DNA of 64,000 nt from Bacillota bacterium (GCA_023435895.1 JAEZLH010000017.1:310001-374000), one strand, 5' to 3'; shown: positions 34,741-44,810, counted from the stretch's first letter. Translations and numbers: made by a program. Notes: generated by a model not told the origin, from the sequence alone.

Positions 34741-36210
34741 ATGTTATACGTTGGTGTGGATTTAGGTACTTCTTCTGTAAAGCTTTTATTAATGGATGAA
34801 ACAGGAGATATTAAGAGTATTGTAACAAGAGAATATCCGTTGTATTTCCCCAAGCCCGGCTGGTCTGAGCAAAATCCGGAGGATTGGTATGCAGCTTTGA
34901 TCGATGGTGTTAAAGAATTAACCAAAGACTGTGACAAATCCCAAATCGACGGCATCAGCTTCAGCGGTCAGATGCATGGTATGGTTATTCTGGATGAGAA
35001 TGATAATGTAATTCGTCCTGCAATTTTATGGAATGACGGACGTACTCAGGCAGAATGCGATTATTTAAATAACGAAATCGGTAGAGAGAAAATCTCTTCC
35101 TATACTGCGAATATGGCTTTAACAGGCTTTACAGCACCAAAGCTTCTTTGGGTTAGAAAGCATGAGCCGGAGAACTTCGCTAAGATTAAGAAGGTTATGC
35201 TTCCCAAAGATTATATTGCATATAAATTATCCGGTGTACATTGTACTGATGTATCTGACGCTTCCGGTATGCTCTTATTCGATGTTAAGAATAAGACCTG
35301 GTCAAAAGAGATGCTTGAGCTTTGTGGCTTAAAGGAAGAGCAGATGGCTAAAATCCATGAATCCTTCCAGGTAGTTGGAACGATTACCAAAGATGCTGCA
35401 GAAGAACTCGGATTAACCGGTGAAGTAAAGATTATTGCAGGCGGCGGCGATCAGGCAGTTGCAGCTGTAGGTACCGGTTGTGTTGGTGAGGGTATGTGTA
35501 GTGTATCCCTTGGTACCTCCGGAGTTGTATTCATCTCCTCCAAAGAATTTGCAGTGGATGACAACAATGCACTTCATGCATTTGCTCATGCAGACGGCAA
35601 ATATCACTTCATGGGTGTTATGTTAAGTGCAGCAGCTTCCAATAAGTGGTGGATGGATGAAATCATCGGAACTAAGGATTATCCTGCTGAGCAGAAGGCA
35701 ATCACTAAGCTTGGAGAGAATAATGTATACTTCCTTCCTTACCTTATGGGAGAGAGAACTCCTCACAACAACCCCAATGCAAGAGGTACTTTCATCGGTA
35801 TGACTATGGATACCACTCGTGCAGATATGACACAGGCTGTTCTTGAAGGTGTGGCATTTGCACTTCGTGATTCCTTTGAAATTACAAAATCCCTTGGCGT
35901 TACCATTGAAAGAATCCGTATCAATGGCGGCGGTGCAAAGAGCCCCTTATGGTGTAAGATCATTGCTGACGTATTAAATGTTAAGGTGGATAAGATCAAT
36001 TCCGCAGAAGGCCCTGCTTTCGGCGCAGCAATTCTTGCAGCAGTAGGCTGTGGAAAGTATGCTTCCGTGGAAGAGGCAACTGCGAAGTTAATTAAAGTGG
36101 TTGAGACAACTGATCAAGATAGTGCTGAGGTTGAGCTTTACAATAAGAAATATGATGTATTCAAGCAGCTCTATCCTACACTAAAGGATATGTACGATAA
36201 GATGGTATAA
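34741..36210 (+). CDS. xylB: Xylulokinase
   Basis: Phosphorylates D-xylulose to xylulose 5-phosphate for the pentose phosphate route. The 489 residues match the FGGY carbohydrate kinase family, with phosphate-1 motif YVGVDLGTSSVKLLLMD at the N-terminus, SGQMHGMVILD, a C-terminal ATP-binding half with GGGDQAVAAVGTG, and the signature region near GGGAKSPLWCKIIADVL. Divergent from a ROK regulator and behind a structured leader, it is likely xylose-induced. AAAGGAG (34724-34730) is the ribosome-binding site. Xylose isomerase is not in the window. Confidence 0.94.
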   Translation: MLYVGVDLGTSSVKLLLMDETGDIKSIVTREYPLYFPKPGWSEQNPEDWYAALIDGVKELTKDCDKSQIDGISFSGQMHGMVILDENDNVIRPAILWNDGRTQAECDYLNNEIGREKISSYTANMALTGFTAPKLLWVRKHEPENFAKIKKVMLPKDYIAYKLSGVHCTDVSDASGMLLFDVKNKTWSKEMLELCGLKEEQMAKIHESFQVVGTITKDAAEELGLTGEVKIIAGGGDQAVAAVGTGCVGEGMCSVSLGTSGVVFISSKEFAVDDNNALHAFAHADGKYHFMGVMLSAAASNKWWMDEIIGTKDYPAEQKAITKLGENNVYFLPYLMGERTPHNNPNARGTFIGMTMDTTRADMTQAVLEGVAFALRDSFEITKSLGVTIERIRINGGGAKSPLWCKIIADVLNVKVDKINSAEGPAFGAAILAAVGCGKYASVEEATAKLIKVVETTDQDSAEVELYNKKYDVFKQLYPTLKDMYDKMV

Positions 36211-36403
36211 AAAGTGAGCCGATACTCTTGAATGGCTTGATATTGTGAACTTGATGCCTTTCCTAGAGTAAGGTTACTTGATAAAAGAATAGCTAATACA
36301 TTTCCATAGACTCATTCATTCTTTTACTATGTGCAAACAACCAATGAATTTCGTTGAAAGGTTAATTGAACTAATATCCTTCATCATAAATTTATAGAAG
36401 AAA

Positions 36404-36444
36404 TTGACAACCTTCAGACAATTTGGTAGTATAGAACTATACTA
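36404..36444 (+). promoter_or_regulatory. blaI promoter covered by a perfect 18-bp palindrome
   Basis: TTGACA (36404-36409) and an extended -10 TGGTAGTAT (TAGTAT 36427-36432) are 17 bases apart. TAGTATAG-AA-CTATACTA (36427-36444) is a perfect palindrome over the -10 and start site, the usual place of a BlaI/MecI operator. Autorepression is the natural inference. Confidence 0.7.
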
Positions 36445-36468
36445 TCATAATAGTCTGGAGGTTTTGTA

Positions 36469-36825
36469 ATGGAACAAATTAAATTATTTGACAGTGAATT
36501 AAAGTTAATGGATATTATTTGGGAGAAGGAGCCCATATCCGCAAAGGAAGTAACCCTAATTGCAGCGGATACAATCGGATGGAATAAGAATACTACTTAT
36601 ACTATTATTAAGAAGCTGATTGAAAAGAATGTGATAGAACGCACAGAGCCTAATTTTATTTGCAGTTCTATGATTAAAAAGGAGGAAGTACAGCGAGCAG
36701 AAACTCAGAGCCTCATTGATAAGCTATTCAAGGGCTCCAAGAAAGCGTTTTTTGCAGCGTTTGTGGAGGAAAATCTGTCGGAAGAAGAGTTTGCGGAATT
36801 AAAAGATATGATAGAGAAGAGGTGA
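36469..36825 (+). CDS. BlaI/MecI/CopY family repressor
   Basis: A 118-residue winged-helix repressor of the BlaI/MecI family (LMDIIWEKEPISAKEV, NKNTTYTIIKKLIEKNVI). Family members dimerise on palindromic operators and are cleaved by a BlaR-type protease upon signal. Here the next gene is a short M56 peptidase four bases downstream, so they form the classic pair. CTGGAGG precedes the ATG, and a perfect palindrome overlaps the promoter. No beta-lactamase gene is nearby, so the regulated target is not evident. Confidence 0.92.
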   Translation: MEQIKLFDSELKLMDIIWEKEPISAKEVTLIAADTIGWNKNTTYTIIKKLIEKNVIERTEPNFICSSMIKKEEVQRAETQSLIDKLFKGSKKAFFAAFVEENLSEEEFAELKDMIEKR

Positions 36826-36829
36826 GAAT

Positions 36830-37765
36830 ATGCTTTCCGAGGCATTCTACTGGTTATGTAATATTAGCATAATTGGAAGTATCACAGGAATTCTCGTATT
36901 AATCCTTCGTAGAATTAAATTATTGCCGCGTTTCGGAGTATATTTTTTGTGGCTGATTGTTTTGATCAAATTTTGGGTGCCCTTTGGAATTGCCAACCAG
37001 TACAGTCTTATGAACTTTATATCAAGATTTGGAACAAAGACGATAGTGCTCTACAACCGGAGCCCATTGACAATGGATGATTTTAACTTGAGAATAACCG
37101 CCACTAATTCGCTTCAAGCTGCCAGAAGCTATCATCCCCTCGTCTATAAGACTAATGTATTGAAGGATATCTTTCAATATGCTTCTGTGGTATGGATTAT
37201 CGTTTCGATTGCCGCCTTATTAACGGTGTGTCTTCTGTATTATTTTACAAAATCAGAGCTTAAGAATGTGGAATTAATTCGAGATAATATCTATCAGTCC
37301 GATCAGATTGGGGCTCCGGCGGTATATGGAATTATTCATCCAAGAATTATTATCCCATCCTCCGTAGCAAAGGGAAATATTGATTACATTATCCTTCACG
37401 AACAGGTTCATATCAAACGCAGAGATAATCTTCTTCGTGTGGTTGCGGTTCTTACTGCATGCGTTCATTGGTTCAATCCGTTGGCGTGGATCTTTTTAAA
37501 ATACTTCCTGATAGATATGGAACTGGCCTGTGATGCAAAGGTGGTAAAACAGCTGGATCAAAGCAGCTCCAAGGAATATGCCCTGGCGGTATTAAATGCC
37601 TCTGCCGGAAGAGCATTTTTTGTATCCGCCTTTGGGGGAGCCAAGACCAAGGTAAGAGTTGAGCATATATTGTCCTATAAGAAATTAGCATTTCTGTCAT
37701 TGTTGGTTATTATCATAATGGTGGGTGTCATAGCTATAACTATGCTCACCAATGCGGTGGGTTAA
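36830..37765 (+). CDS. M56 family membrane metallopeptidase, BlaR1-like without sensor domain
   Basis: A 311-residue integral membrane protease. Membrane segments at about residues 12-28, 36-55 and 115-137 precede the M56 core: GAPAVYGIIHPRIIIP, catalytic HEQVH at residues 190-194, then LACDAKVVKQL for the downstream zinc ligand. A last helix near residues 285-307 ends the protein. Complete BlaR1 adds a penicillin-binding domain of about 250 residues, absent here, so any signal must be sensed otherwise. It probably inactivates the adjacent BlaI-type repressor. The gene starts four bases after the repressor stop. Confidence 0.88.
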   Translation: MLSEAFYWLCNISIIGSITGILVLILRRIKLLPRFGVYFLWLIVLIKFWVPFGIANQYSLMNFISRFGTKTIVLYNRSPLTMDDFNLRITATNSLQAARSYHPLVYKTNVLKDIFQYASVVWIIVSIAALLTVCLLYYFTKSELKNVELIRDNIYQSDQIGAPAVYGIIHPRIIIPSSVAKGNIDYIILHEQVHIKRRDNLLRVVAVLTACVHWFNPLAWIFLKYFLIDMELACDAKVVKQLDQSSSKEYALAVLNASAGRAFFVSAFGGAKTKVRVEHILSYKKLAFLSLLVIIIMVGVIAITMLTNAVG

Positions 37766-37856
37766 GTTGACTCCAAGGGATTATTGCAAAGAGCATAACC
37801 AATAACGTTTCACAATCACCTATTCATTATTTATGACAAAAGGAGAAGGGAAGTCA

Positions 37857-38498
37857 ATGAAAAGAGCAGGTATATGGATTTTAGTAATCCTGATAATGTT
37901 ACTATCAGGTTGTGATAAGGAAAAGAGCGCTACTAGTCATCGGTATGATACGAAGGGATTTGCTAAGCTTTTAAATATGCAACTGATCAAAACTTCGAAA
38001 GATAAAAAAGAAAATGAGTCTTATGTGGACATTACCCCGGAGGATATCTATAAGAAAATAGGATGTCAAATTTTCAAGAATTCAAGCACCAGCGAATCCT
38101 TTTTAGTCTATAAGAATAAAATATATCCAATCGGTAGAGGGTTTGGCGGATTTGGCATCGCTAGTATACAACTATGTGATTTTAATAAGGATGGTCAATA
38201 TGATTTGATTTATACAGATTCCTGGGGATCTGGAATGCATAGGTGGGAGATTGGATTGTTTGATTTTGCAACCATGAAAGATGGTTTGATCTTTTCTTCT
38301 TTGGGAAACACAGCGTATGAGAATGAGGATGTCATACTTGAACCGGTAGGGGAAAATCACTTTAATCTGTATACTGTGAAATTAAATCTAAAGGATAATA
38401 ATTTCGCTAAACTTGATTATTCAAAAGAAGAGCTGATTGGAGAAGTTACACAGGAGAATAATATGCCCAAAGTGATACTGTTCGAAAATAGAAAATGA
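37857..38498 (+). CDS. Secreted lipoprotein with an Asp-rich, EF-hand-like segment
   Basis: A 213-residue lipoprotein: basic start, hydrophobic stretch and lipobox MLLSGC (Cys at about residue 19). The mature part contains DFNKDGQYDLIYTDSWGSG, which resembles a calcium-binding loop of FG-GAP/VCBS or EF-hand-like type. Overall function is not recognised. It lies 91 bases after the M56 peptidase gene and may belong to the same operon, in which case it could be the signal-binding partner or the regulated target. ATG 37857 is chosen from AAAGGAGAAGGG; the frame extends back to 37833. Confidence 0.72.
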   Translation: MKRAGIWILVILIMLLSGCDKEKSATSHRYDTKGFAKLLNMQLIKTSKDKKENESYVDITPEDIYKKIGCQIFKNSSTSESFLVYKNKIYPIGRGFGGFGIASIQLCDFNKDGQYDLIYTDSWGSGMHRWEIGLFDFATMKDGLIFSSLGNTAYENEDVILEPVGENHFNLYTVKLNLKDNNFAKLDYSKEELIGEVTQENNMPKVILFENRK

Positions 38499-38564
38499 TG
38501 TAACGATATTAATAAAAAATGAAAAAATAATCTATAACAAGAAGCCAAAGGAAACGGAAACTGA

Positions 38565-38605
38565 TTCCTCCAAGTAGACATTAATATACTAACTACTTGG
38601 AGGAA
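38565..38605. terminator. Perfect 13-bp hairpin after the lipoprotein gene
   Basis: TTCCTCCAAGTAG (38565-38577) pairs with CTACTTGGAGGAA (38593-38605). No good T-run follows on the plus strand, so terminator activity is only likely. The other bases of the gap to 38739 show nothing. Confidence 0.5.
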
Positions 38606-38739
38606 TTGTTCGTATCTTCTGCTTTTTGTTTTTGTATGGATTTTTCAGAATTGATATGCTTTTATAGGTATGTTAAAATGAATGCGGTAAATATTAGTAT
38701 CATCGAAATGAGAGTTTAACAAAAGGAAAGGATTGGAAT

Positions 38740-39525
38740 ATGCAGGCTTATACAAGTTTTGCCGCTGTTTATGATCTTTTTATGGACAATGTTCCATATG
38801 AGGAATGGGCAGATTATGTGCAAAAACTATTAAAAAAATATAAGATTGAAGATGGTCTTTTATTGGAGCTTGGCTGTGGTACAGGAAGTATGACACGCTG
38901 CCTTGTGGATAGAGGATTTGATATGATTGGCATTGACTATTCAGAGGAGATGCTTGCCATAGCTAGAGATAAGAATTTTGACCGAGAGGATAATACACTT
39001 TATCTATGTCAGGACATGAGAGAATTTGAGCTATACGGAACGGTTCGAGCGGTAATCAGCGTGTGCGACAGCATGAATTATATACTGTCCGAGGAGGATT
39101 TATTAAAGGTCTTTAAGCTGGCAAATAATTATCTTGACCCACAGGGATTATTTATCTTTGACCTGGATACGGAATATGCTTATAGTGAGGTGCTGGGTGA
39201 TAATACCATCGCAGAGAACAGAGAGGAAGGCAGTTTTATCTGGGAGAATACTTATTATAGAGAAGAAAGCATGAATGAAGTAAATCTTACACTTTTTATA
39301 CCTGAGAGGGAGCAGGATTCGGAGAACAACATATTTCGTAAGTATGAAGAAACTCACTATCGAAAGGCTTACACCATAGAGCGAATGAAAGAACTGATAG
39401 AGAAAGCCGGTTTGGAGTGGGTGGCGGTATATGATGCGTTGTCTGAAAAGAAACCGAAAAAGAATAGTGAGAGGGTATATATTATAGCTAGAGAGAAACA
39501 TCAGGCGGATAAATTATATGTATAA
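38740..39525 (+). CDS. Class I SAM-dependent methyltransferase
   Basis: A 261-residue Rossmann-fold methyltransferase with the SAM-binding motif LLELGCGTGSMT (near residue 46), the acidic MIGIDYSEEML loop, and SVCDSMNYI after beta-4. The substrate cannot be deduced; relatives are annotated as ubiquinone-biosynthesis-like or small-molecule methyltransferases. AAAGGAAAGG precedes the ATG. It stands about 230 bases ahead of hslO in the same direction. Confidence 0.85.
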   Translation: MQAYTSFAAVYDLFMDNVPYEEWADYVQKLLKKYKIEDGLLLELGCGTGSMTRCLVDRGFDMIGIDYSEEMLAIARDKNFDREDNTLYLCQDMREFELYGTVRAVISVCDSMNYILSEEDLLKVFKLANNYLDPQGLFIFDLDTEYAYSEVLGDNTIAENREEGSFIWENTYYREESMNEVNLTLFIPEREQDSENNIFRKYEETHYRKAYTIERMKELIEKAGLEWVAVYDALSEKKPKKNSERVYIIAREKHQADKLYV

Positions 39526-39756
39526 CTACTCATTTTGGTCAAATATTAAATCAGTTATCAGGTATGATATTTATAATGAGTTGTAAGATTTCTTGATGAA
39601 GTATCATATCGCAACGTTTGCGGATAGGGTTATTACAAAATGTAGACGATAGTTAAAGGTAATTTAAAAAGCTTTCAAATAAGAAATTGCAGTATATCGA
39701 AAGAGAGCGAAGCAAACAATAAAGAACTTAGAAGTTAAGAAAGGTAAGGTTAATAT

Positions 39757-40635
39757 ATGAAGGACTATATCGTACGTGCCAGCGCGGCAGACAATCAAAT
39801 ACGTGCATTTGCAGCAACAACAAGAGAATTAGTGGAGTATGCAAGATCAATCCACGAAACCAGCCCCGTGGCAACTGCCGCCTTAGGAAGATTACTTACT
39901 GCTGGGGGAATTATGGGAAGTATGATGAAGGGGGACAAGGATATCCTTACCCTTCAGATAAAAGGTGACGGACCCATTGAGGGAATCACCGTAACCGCAG
40001 ACTCAAGTGGAACGGTAAAGGGATATGTGTACAATCCAGAGGTCATTATTCCGGCTAATAATAAAGGAAAGCTGGATGTATCAGGAGCCCTTGGTGCAGG
40101 AATCCTTAGCGTAATTAAAGATATGGGACTGAAGGAGCCTTATGTTGGACAGACACATTTGGTATCCGGTGAGATAGCGGAGGATTTGACCTATTACTTT
40201 GCAGCCAGCGAGCAGGTACCCTCTGTGGTAGCCCTTGGTGTGCTGATGAACAGGGACAATACCGTTAGAAGAGCAGGAGGTTTTATTATTCAGTTGTTAC
40301 CTTTTGCAGAGGAAGGAATTATAACACGTCTGGAAGAAAAAATCAGTGAGATTGACAGCATTACAAAGCTCCTAGACAAGGACATGACTCCTGAAATGAT
40401 TTTAGAAGATATTCTTGGGGAATTTGGTTTAGAAATCATGGATAAGCTACCTACCGCTTTTGAGTGCAATTGTACCAAGGAAAGAGTAGAGAAGGCAATT
40501 GTGTCCATTGGGGGTAAGGATATTCAGGAGATGATTGATGATAATGAGCCAATTGAAGTGAATTGTCATTTTTGTAATACCCATTACCATTTTAGCGTTG
40601 ATGAACTGAAGGATATTATTAAACGCAGTAGATAA
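39757..40635 (+). CDS. hslO: Redox-regulated chaperone Hsp33
   Basis: A cytoplasmic holdase activated by oxidation, protecting proteins when the cell meets oxygen or bleach. The 292-residue length is standard. The C-terminal zinc-binding cysteines are present: Cys237 and Cys239 (CNC) and Cys270 and Cys273 (CHFC). These are released as disulfides during activation. The N-terminal DYIVRASAADNQIRAFAA and GDGPIEGITVTAD are family hallmarks. AAGAAAGGTAAGG precedes the ATG. It fits the oxygen-defence genes (rubrerythrin, desulfoferrodoxin) further right. Confidence 0.95.
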   Translation: MKDYIVRASAADNQIRAFAATTRELVEYARSIHETSPVATAALGRLLTAGGIMGSMMKGDKDILTLQIKGDGPIEGITVTADSSGTVKGYVYNPEVIIPANNKGKLDVSGALGAGILSVIKDMGLKEPYVGQTHLVSGEIAEDLTYYFAASEQVPSVVALGVLMNRDNTVRRAGGFIIQLLPFAEEGIITRLEEKISEIDSITKLLDKDMTPEMILEDILGEFGLEIMDKLPTAFECNCTKERVEKAIVSIGGKDIQEMIDDNEPIEVNCHFCNTHYHFSVDELKDIIKRSR

Positions 40636-40801
40636 AAGATGTTATAGGTGATTACAAAACTGAATAATTCTTATGAACAACAGTTACAATTTTAAGCGGA
40701 AGCTAAACCCGAAGGAGCGTTGTAGAGAAGGATTCGTATCTGTTGTTTATACAATACCAACAATAAATTTTATTTTACAGTTGTCATAGTATAAACAGCT
40801 G

Positions 40802-40934
40802 TTGACACCTTAATCAAAGATATTACAAAAAGAGGATAAGGAATGACATTGTGATTGAAATTTACACATTATACAATGAGATAGCCTAGTGCAACATTTT
40901 ATGATTGACGGGAAAGTGAATTGAAGTTTATAAC
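40802..40934 (+). promoter_or_regulatory. Cluster of promoter candidates before the cellobiose phosphorylase gene
   Basis: Three -35/-10 pairs fit consensus: TTGACA 40802 with TACAAA 40824 (16 bp); TTGTGA 40849 with TACAAT 40872 (17 bp); TTGACG 40905 with TTATAA 40928 (17 bp). Which is real cannot be told in AT-rich sequence. No other structure is evident between 40636 and 41036. Confidence 0.35.
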
Positions 40935-41036
40935 ACAAAGCACAACCATATAATTTGTTGATGAATGATGTACGGGTTAAGGCAAAAGTTATACCAGGAG
41001 AGGGAAATAAATAATGAAATAAAGGAGAAGGATATT

Positions 41037-43430
41037 ATGAACTATGGCTATTTTGATGAGGGAAGCAAAGAGTATGTCATTACCAGACCGGATACTCCGG
41101 CCCCTTGGGCAAATTATCTTGGATCACCGGAATATGGCGCAATCATATCCAATAATGCGGGGGGATATAGCTTTGTCAAAAGTGGTGCGAGCGGAAGAAT
41201 TATAAGGTACATCTTCAACCAGGAAGACAAGCCGGGAAGATATGTATACTTACGTGATGATGACTCTGGGGATTTTTGGTCTGCCTCCTGGCAGCCCGTG
41301 GGGAAACCCCTGGAGGAATATAAAAGTGAGTGTCGTCACGGTACCGCGTATACAACCATAAAAGCGGAATATTCGGGGATTCAATCTGAGGTGCTGTATT
41401 ATGTTCCTCTTAATAAAACCCATGAAGTTTGGAAGGTTTCCGTTCAGAATACTGGAGATAAACCACGTAATCTTTCCACTTTTGGATTTGTGGAGTTTAC
41501 TAACGAAGGCAATTATGAGAACGATCAGGTAAATCTTCAATATACACTTTTTATTACGAAGACTTATTTTAAAGGAAATAAGATTCTTCAAATGATCAAT
41601 GAAAATACAGGGAAGAATGCAGAAGGTTCTAATGGAAATGAACGCTTCTTTGGGCTTGCAGGAGCAAAGGTTGCTTCCTATAACGGAGATAAATCACACT
41701 TTATTGGAAGCTATCGCAGCTATTCCAATCCCATTGCACTAGAGCAGGGAGAGTGTGATAATGCATTGAATTATAACTCCAACTGTTGTGGTGCATTGCA
41801 TACAAAGATGACACTACAGCCGGGGGAAAAGAAAGAGTTTGTGTTCCTGCTTGGTAAGAAGAATGATAAAGACTCCGCAAAAGTTATTTCAGAATATGAG
41901 GATATAACCGCAGTAGATAAAGAGTTGGAGGAGCTTAAGAGCTATTGGCATAATAAGCTTTCAGTGTTCCAGGTTAATACACCGGATAAGAATTTTAATG
42001 CCATGTTAAATACCTGGAATGCCTACCAGTGTTTCATAACCTTTATCTGGTCGAGAGCAGCGTCCTTTATCTATGCCGGTCTTAGAAATGGATATGGCTA
42101 CCGTGATACAGTTCAGGATATACAGGGAATTATCCATTTAGACCCTGAGATGGCGAAGGAGAAGATTGTATTTATGTTATCTGCGCAGGTAGATAACGGA
42201 GGAGGACTTCCGCTGGTGAAGTTTACCCACAATGCCGGTCATGAGGATACCCCGGATGATGCTTCTTACGCTCAGTCTACGGGACACCCTGCCTACCGTG
42301 CGGATGACGCATTATGGCTATTCCCTACTGTATACAAGTATATGGCGGAGACCGGAGATAAGGAATTTTTGAACGAAATAATCCCTTATGCCAATAAGGA
42401 TCAAGGGGACGTGTATGACCACCTAAAGAGAGCCATTCAATTCTCCATGGAACGCTTAAGCACTCATAAGATGCCCGCCGGTCTTCACGCAGATTGGAAT
42501 GATTGCTTGAGACTTGGTAAGAAGGGGGAATCCACCTTTGTAGCTATGCAGCTCTATTATGCAATGAGCGTAATCCGTGATATTGCAGAGGATAGAAAGG
42601 ATTCGGAATATATAACATACCTTAATCAGGTTCAAAAGGAGTTAAAAGATACCATCAATGAAAATTGCTGGGAGGATGACCGTTTTATCCGCGGCTTTAA
42701 AGAGGATGGACAGGTGATTGGTTCCAAGAATGATCCTGAGGCAAATATGTGGTTAAATCCGCAGTCCTGGTCAGTAATCAGCGGATTGGCGACGGAAGAG
42801 CAGGCAAAGAAGGCACTGGAAAGTGTTCATAGAGAATTAAATACCCCTTATGGCGTAAGGGTCATGGCTCCTTCTTTTGTGGATCATGCCTTTGAAGGTG
42901 CGTTGGCAATCTTATTTAATCCTTCCACTAAAGAGAATGGTGGCATTTTCTCTCAGCCCCAGGGTTGGATTATCCTAGCGGAAGCATTAATGGGACATGG
43001 AAATCGTGCCTTTGAATATTTTACGGAATCCTGTCCGGCAACCTTAAATGACCAGGCTGAAATCAGAGTTCTCGAGCCCTATGTACATGGACAGTTCACG
43101 GAGGCAACCGACAGCCCTCATCAGGGAAGAAGCCATGTTCACTGGCTGACCGGAACCGCATCCACGGTCATGGTGGGTTGTGTGGAAGGTATTCTGGGTA
43201 TGAGACCGGATTTGAATGGCTTGACCATTGCGCCTAGTATACCAAGTGAGTGGAAAGAATTCTCCATGGAGAAGGTCTTCCGTGGGAAGAAGCTAACGAT
43301 TAAAGTGCAAAATCCGAATGGAGCGCAAAGCGGTTATCAGGAATGTTATCTGAACGGTGAAAAGCTTGAGAAAAATTATCTGGCAGAAGTGTCGCTGAAG
43401 GACATAAATGAAGTGCTGTTAGTGATGTAA
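41037..43430 (+). CDS. Cellobiose phosphorylase (GH94 family)
   Basis: A 797-residue glycoside phosphorylase that splits cellobiose with inorganic phosphate to glucose 1-phosphate and glucose, saving ATP during cellulose growth. It lacks a signal peptide, as expected for a cytoplasmic enzyme. An N-terminal beta sandwich (GSPEYGAIISNNAGG) leads to an alpha/alpha barrel with RNGYGYRDTVQDIQGI and the catalytic Asp in HADWNDCLRLG. The GH94 family also includes cellodextrin and laminaribiose enzymes, but the length and sequence suit cellobiose. ATG 41037 follows AAAGGAGAAGG; the frame could be read from 40965 without support. Confidence 0.9.
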   Translation: MNYGYFDEGSKEYVITRPDTPAPWANYLGSPEYGAIISNNAGGYSFVKSGASGRIIRYIFNQEDKPGRYVYLRDDDSGDFWSASWQPVGKPLEEYKSECRHGTAYTTIKAEYSGIQSEVLYYVPLNKTHEVWKVSVQNTGDKPRNLSTFGFVEFTNEGNYENDQVNLQYTLFITKTYFKGNKILQMINENTGKNAEGSNGNERFFGLAGAKVASYNGDKSHFIGSYRSYSNPIALEQGECDNALNYNSNCCGALHTKMTLQPGEKKEFVFLLGKKNDKDSAKVISEYEDITAVDKELEELKSYWHNKLSVFQVNTPDKNFNAMLNTWNAYQCFITFIWSRAASFIYAGLRNGYGYRDTVQDIQGIIHLDPEMAKEKIVFMLSAQVDNGGGLPLVKFTHNAGHEDTPDDASYAQSTGHPAYRADDALWLFPTVYKYMAETGDKEFLNEIIPYANKDQGDVYDHLKRAIQFSMERLSTHKMPAGLHADWNDCLRLGKKGESTFVAMQLYYAMSVIRDIAEDRKDSEYITYLNQVQKELKDTINENCWEDDRFIRGFKEDGQVIGSKNDPEANMWLNPQSWSVISGLATEEQAKKALESVHRELNTPYGVRVMAPSFVDHAFEGALAILFNPSTKENGGIFSQPQGWIILAEALMGHGNRAFEYFTESCPATLNDQAEIRVLEPYVHGQFTEATDSPHQGRSHVHWLTGTASTVMVGCVEGILGMRPDLNGLTIAPSIPSEWKEFSMEKVFRGKKLTIKVQNPNGAQSGYQECYLNGEKLEKNYLAEVSLKDINEVLLVM

Positions 43431-43665
43431 CAGAAATTTGTTTAAAATAATAATCATGATTAGGGAGTCAAAAGGTCTGTTTATACTGTGGCAATGGCAA
43501 TTTGCACAAAGACAAAAGATTCATGCTTGGATGATGATGTATAAGATGTTCTAATTATCTAATAATTCTAGCGGTGTTGGAATAGCATAGATAAGTTATA
43601 TGATTTTAATCTATTAATTTACTTACCAAAAGCGGAAACATAAGTTTAGAAGTAATATAAAAATA

Positions 43666-43727
43666 AACAGGGCGTACAGTAACAAATCTTTGGCAGATAG
43701 AAGATTTGGCTGTATGCCCTGTTTTCT
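43666..43727. terminator. Long structured bidirectional terminator
   Basis: AACAGGGCGTACAG (43666-43679) pairs with CTGTATGCCCTGTT (43710-43723), with one G-U, and encloses a second AAATCTT/AAGATTT stem (43684-43690 with 43701-43707). T-rich tails occur on both strands. The gap 43431-43665 and 43728-43881 shows no other feature. Confidence 0.7.
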
Positions 43728-43881
43728 TTCGATTTTTTACTGGGATTTCTTGTTGTTAAGCAGTTAAGAAATTTAGTTCTGGTTATGAACTTTACTTTGT
43801 GTATTATAGCACTACTATACTGTGGCAATGAAATTTGATTAAAGCAAGTCGCTAATAATCTCTATTGATGTGAACGTTATT

Positions 43882-44694
43882 CTATTGAACTAAATAATCA
43901 ATGACAGATTGATTATGAAACCTAAGCGCTTCAGGGAAATCCTTGCTTCGTTTTGATAAAAGGGCAAAACAGCCGTCTTCGTCGATAACTTCTTCTATTC
44001 GAATATTATGAAATCCAAAGCGTTCAATTAACTGGCAGTATAAATCCTTATAATTAATAATGTCCTCAGACACCAGATGGAAGGTACCTTTTAAGTCATT
44101 GAGAATCAGATGACATATTTGTTTTGCTATCATAACATCCGTATTTGTATTTAGAGAAAGCCTTGGGTATACCGTAATAGCGGAACCGTTCCTATTACAA
44201 TCGCGCAGTTCTCTAAGTCTTGGAGAATCCTTTCCCCATACTTGAGGAATTCTTAAGATGCAGGCGTTCTCATGCAATAGCTCAGTTATTTTCTTTTCAC
44301 AGGTAATCTTGAATTGACCATAATCACTTTGAGCATATGGCACATCGTCTTCATAATGAGGTCGACTTAAATCACCATCAAATACATTAGTGGTGGAGAA
44401 ATAATATAGAACTCCATTCGTTCGCTTCAGGTACTCCCCAACGGCTGTATGAAGTGTTAATTGAAGTGCAAAATCACCGCGCAAGCTAGATATTACTATG
44501 TCCGGTTGAACCTCGTTTAATATATGGGTGATATTATTAGGATCGGTCAAATCAAGCTTGAAGGATCGATCCGAATGAATACCGGGATGATTATAATAAG
44601 TGAAATAGACCTCAAACTGATGGTAATGGCTTATTTCATTGATGATGGCACCACCCACCAGACCACTTCCTCCTAATACTAGAACTTTACTCAT
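43882..44694 (-). CDS. NAD(P)-dependent sugar-nucleotide reductase-like protein (RmlD/extended SDR)
   Basis: A 270-residue extended short-chain dehydrogenase. The Rossmann motif VLVLGGSGLVGGAI at the N-terminus binds the cofactor; the active-site Tyr-x3-Lys is in SDYGQFKITCEK, and STTNVFDG is the family's Ser/Thr region. It resembles dTDP-4-dehydrorhamnose reductase, though no rml neighbours are present, so the substrate is unknown. GGAGGAGAA precedes the ATG on the minus strand. Its region stands alone. Confidence 0.82.
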   Translation of the reverse strand: MSKVLVLGGSGLVGGAIINEISHYHQFEVYFTYYNHPGIHSDRSFKLDLTDPNNITHILNEVQPDIVISSLRGDFALQLTLHTAVGEYLKRTNGVLYYFSTTNVFDGDLSRPHYEDDVPYAQSDYGQFKITCEKKITELLHENACILRIPQVWGKDSPRLRELRDCNRNGSAITVYPRLSLNTNTDVMIAKQICHLILNDLKGTFHLVSEDIINYKDLYCQLIERFGFHNIRIEEVIDEDGCFALLSKRSKDFPEALRFHNQSVIDYLVQ

Positions 44695-44810
44695 AGAATT
44701 CTCCTCCTTTATGAGTTTGTGACTTTTTTATGGTATTTCATCATTATATACTATTTTAGTGATTTAGCAAACAGAGTAGAAAGATAGTACGGAGAGCATA
44801 TGTATGATGG

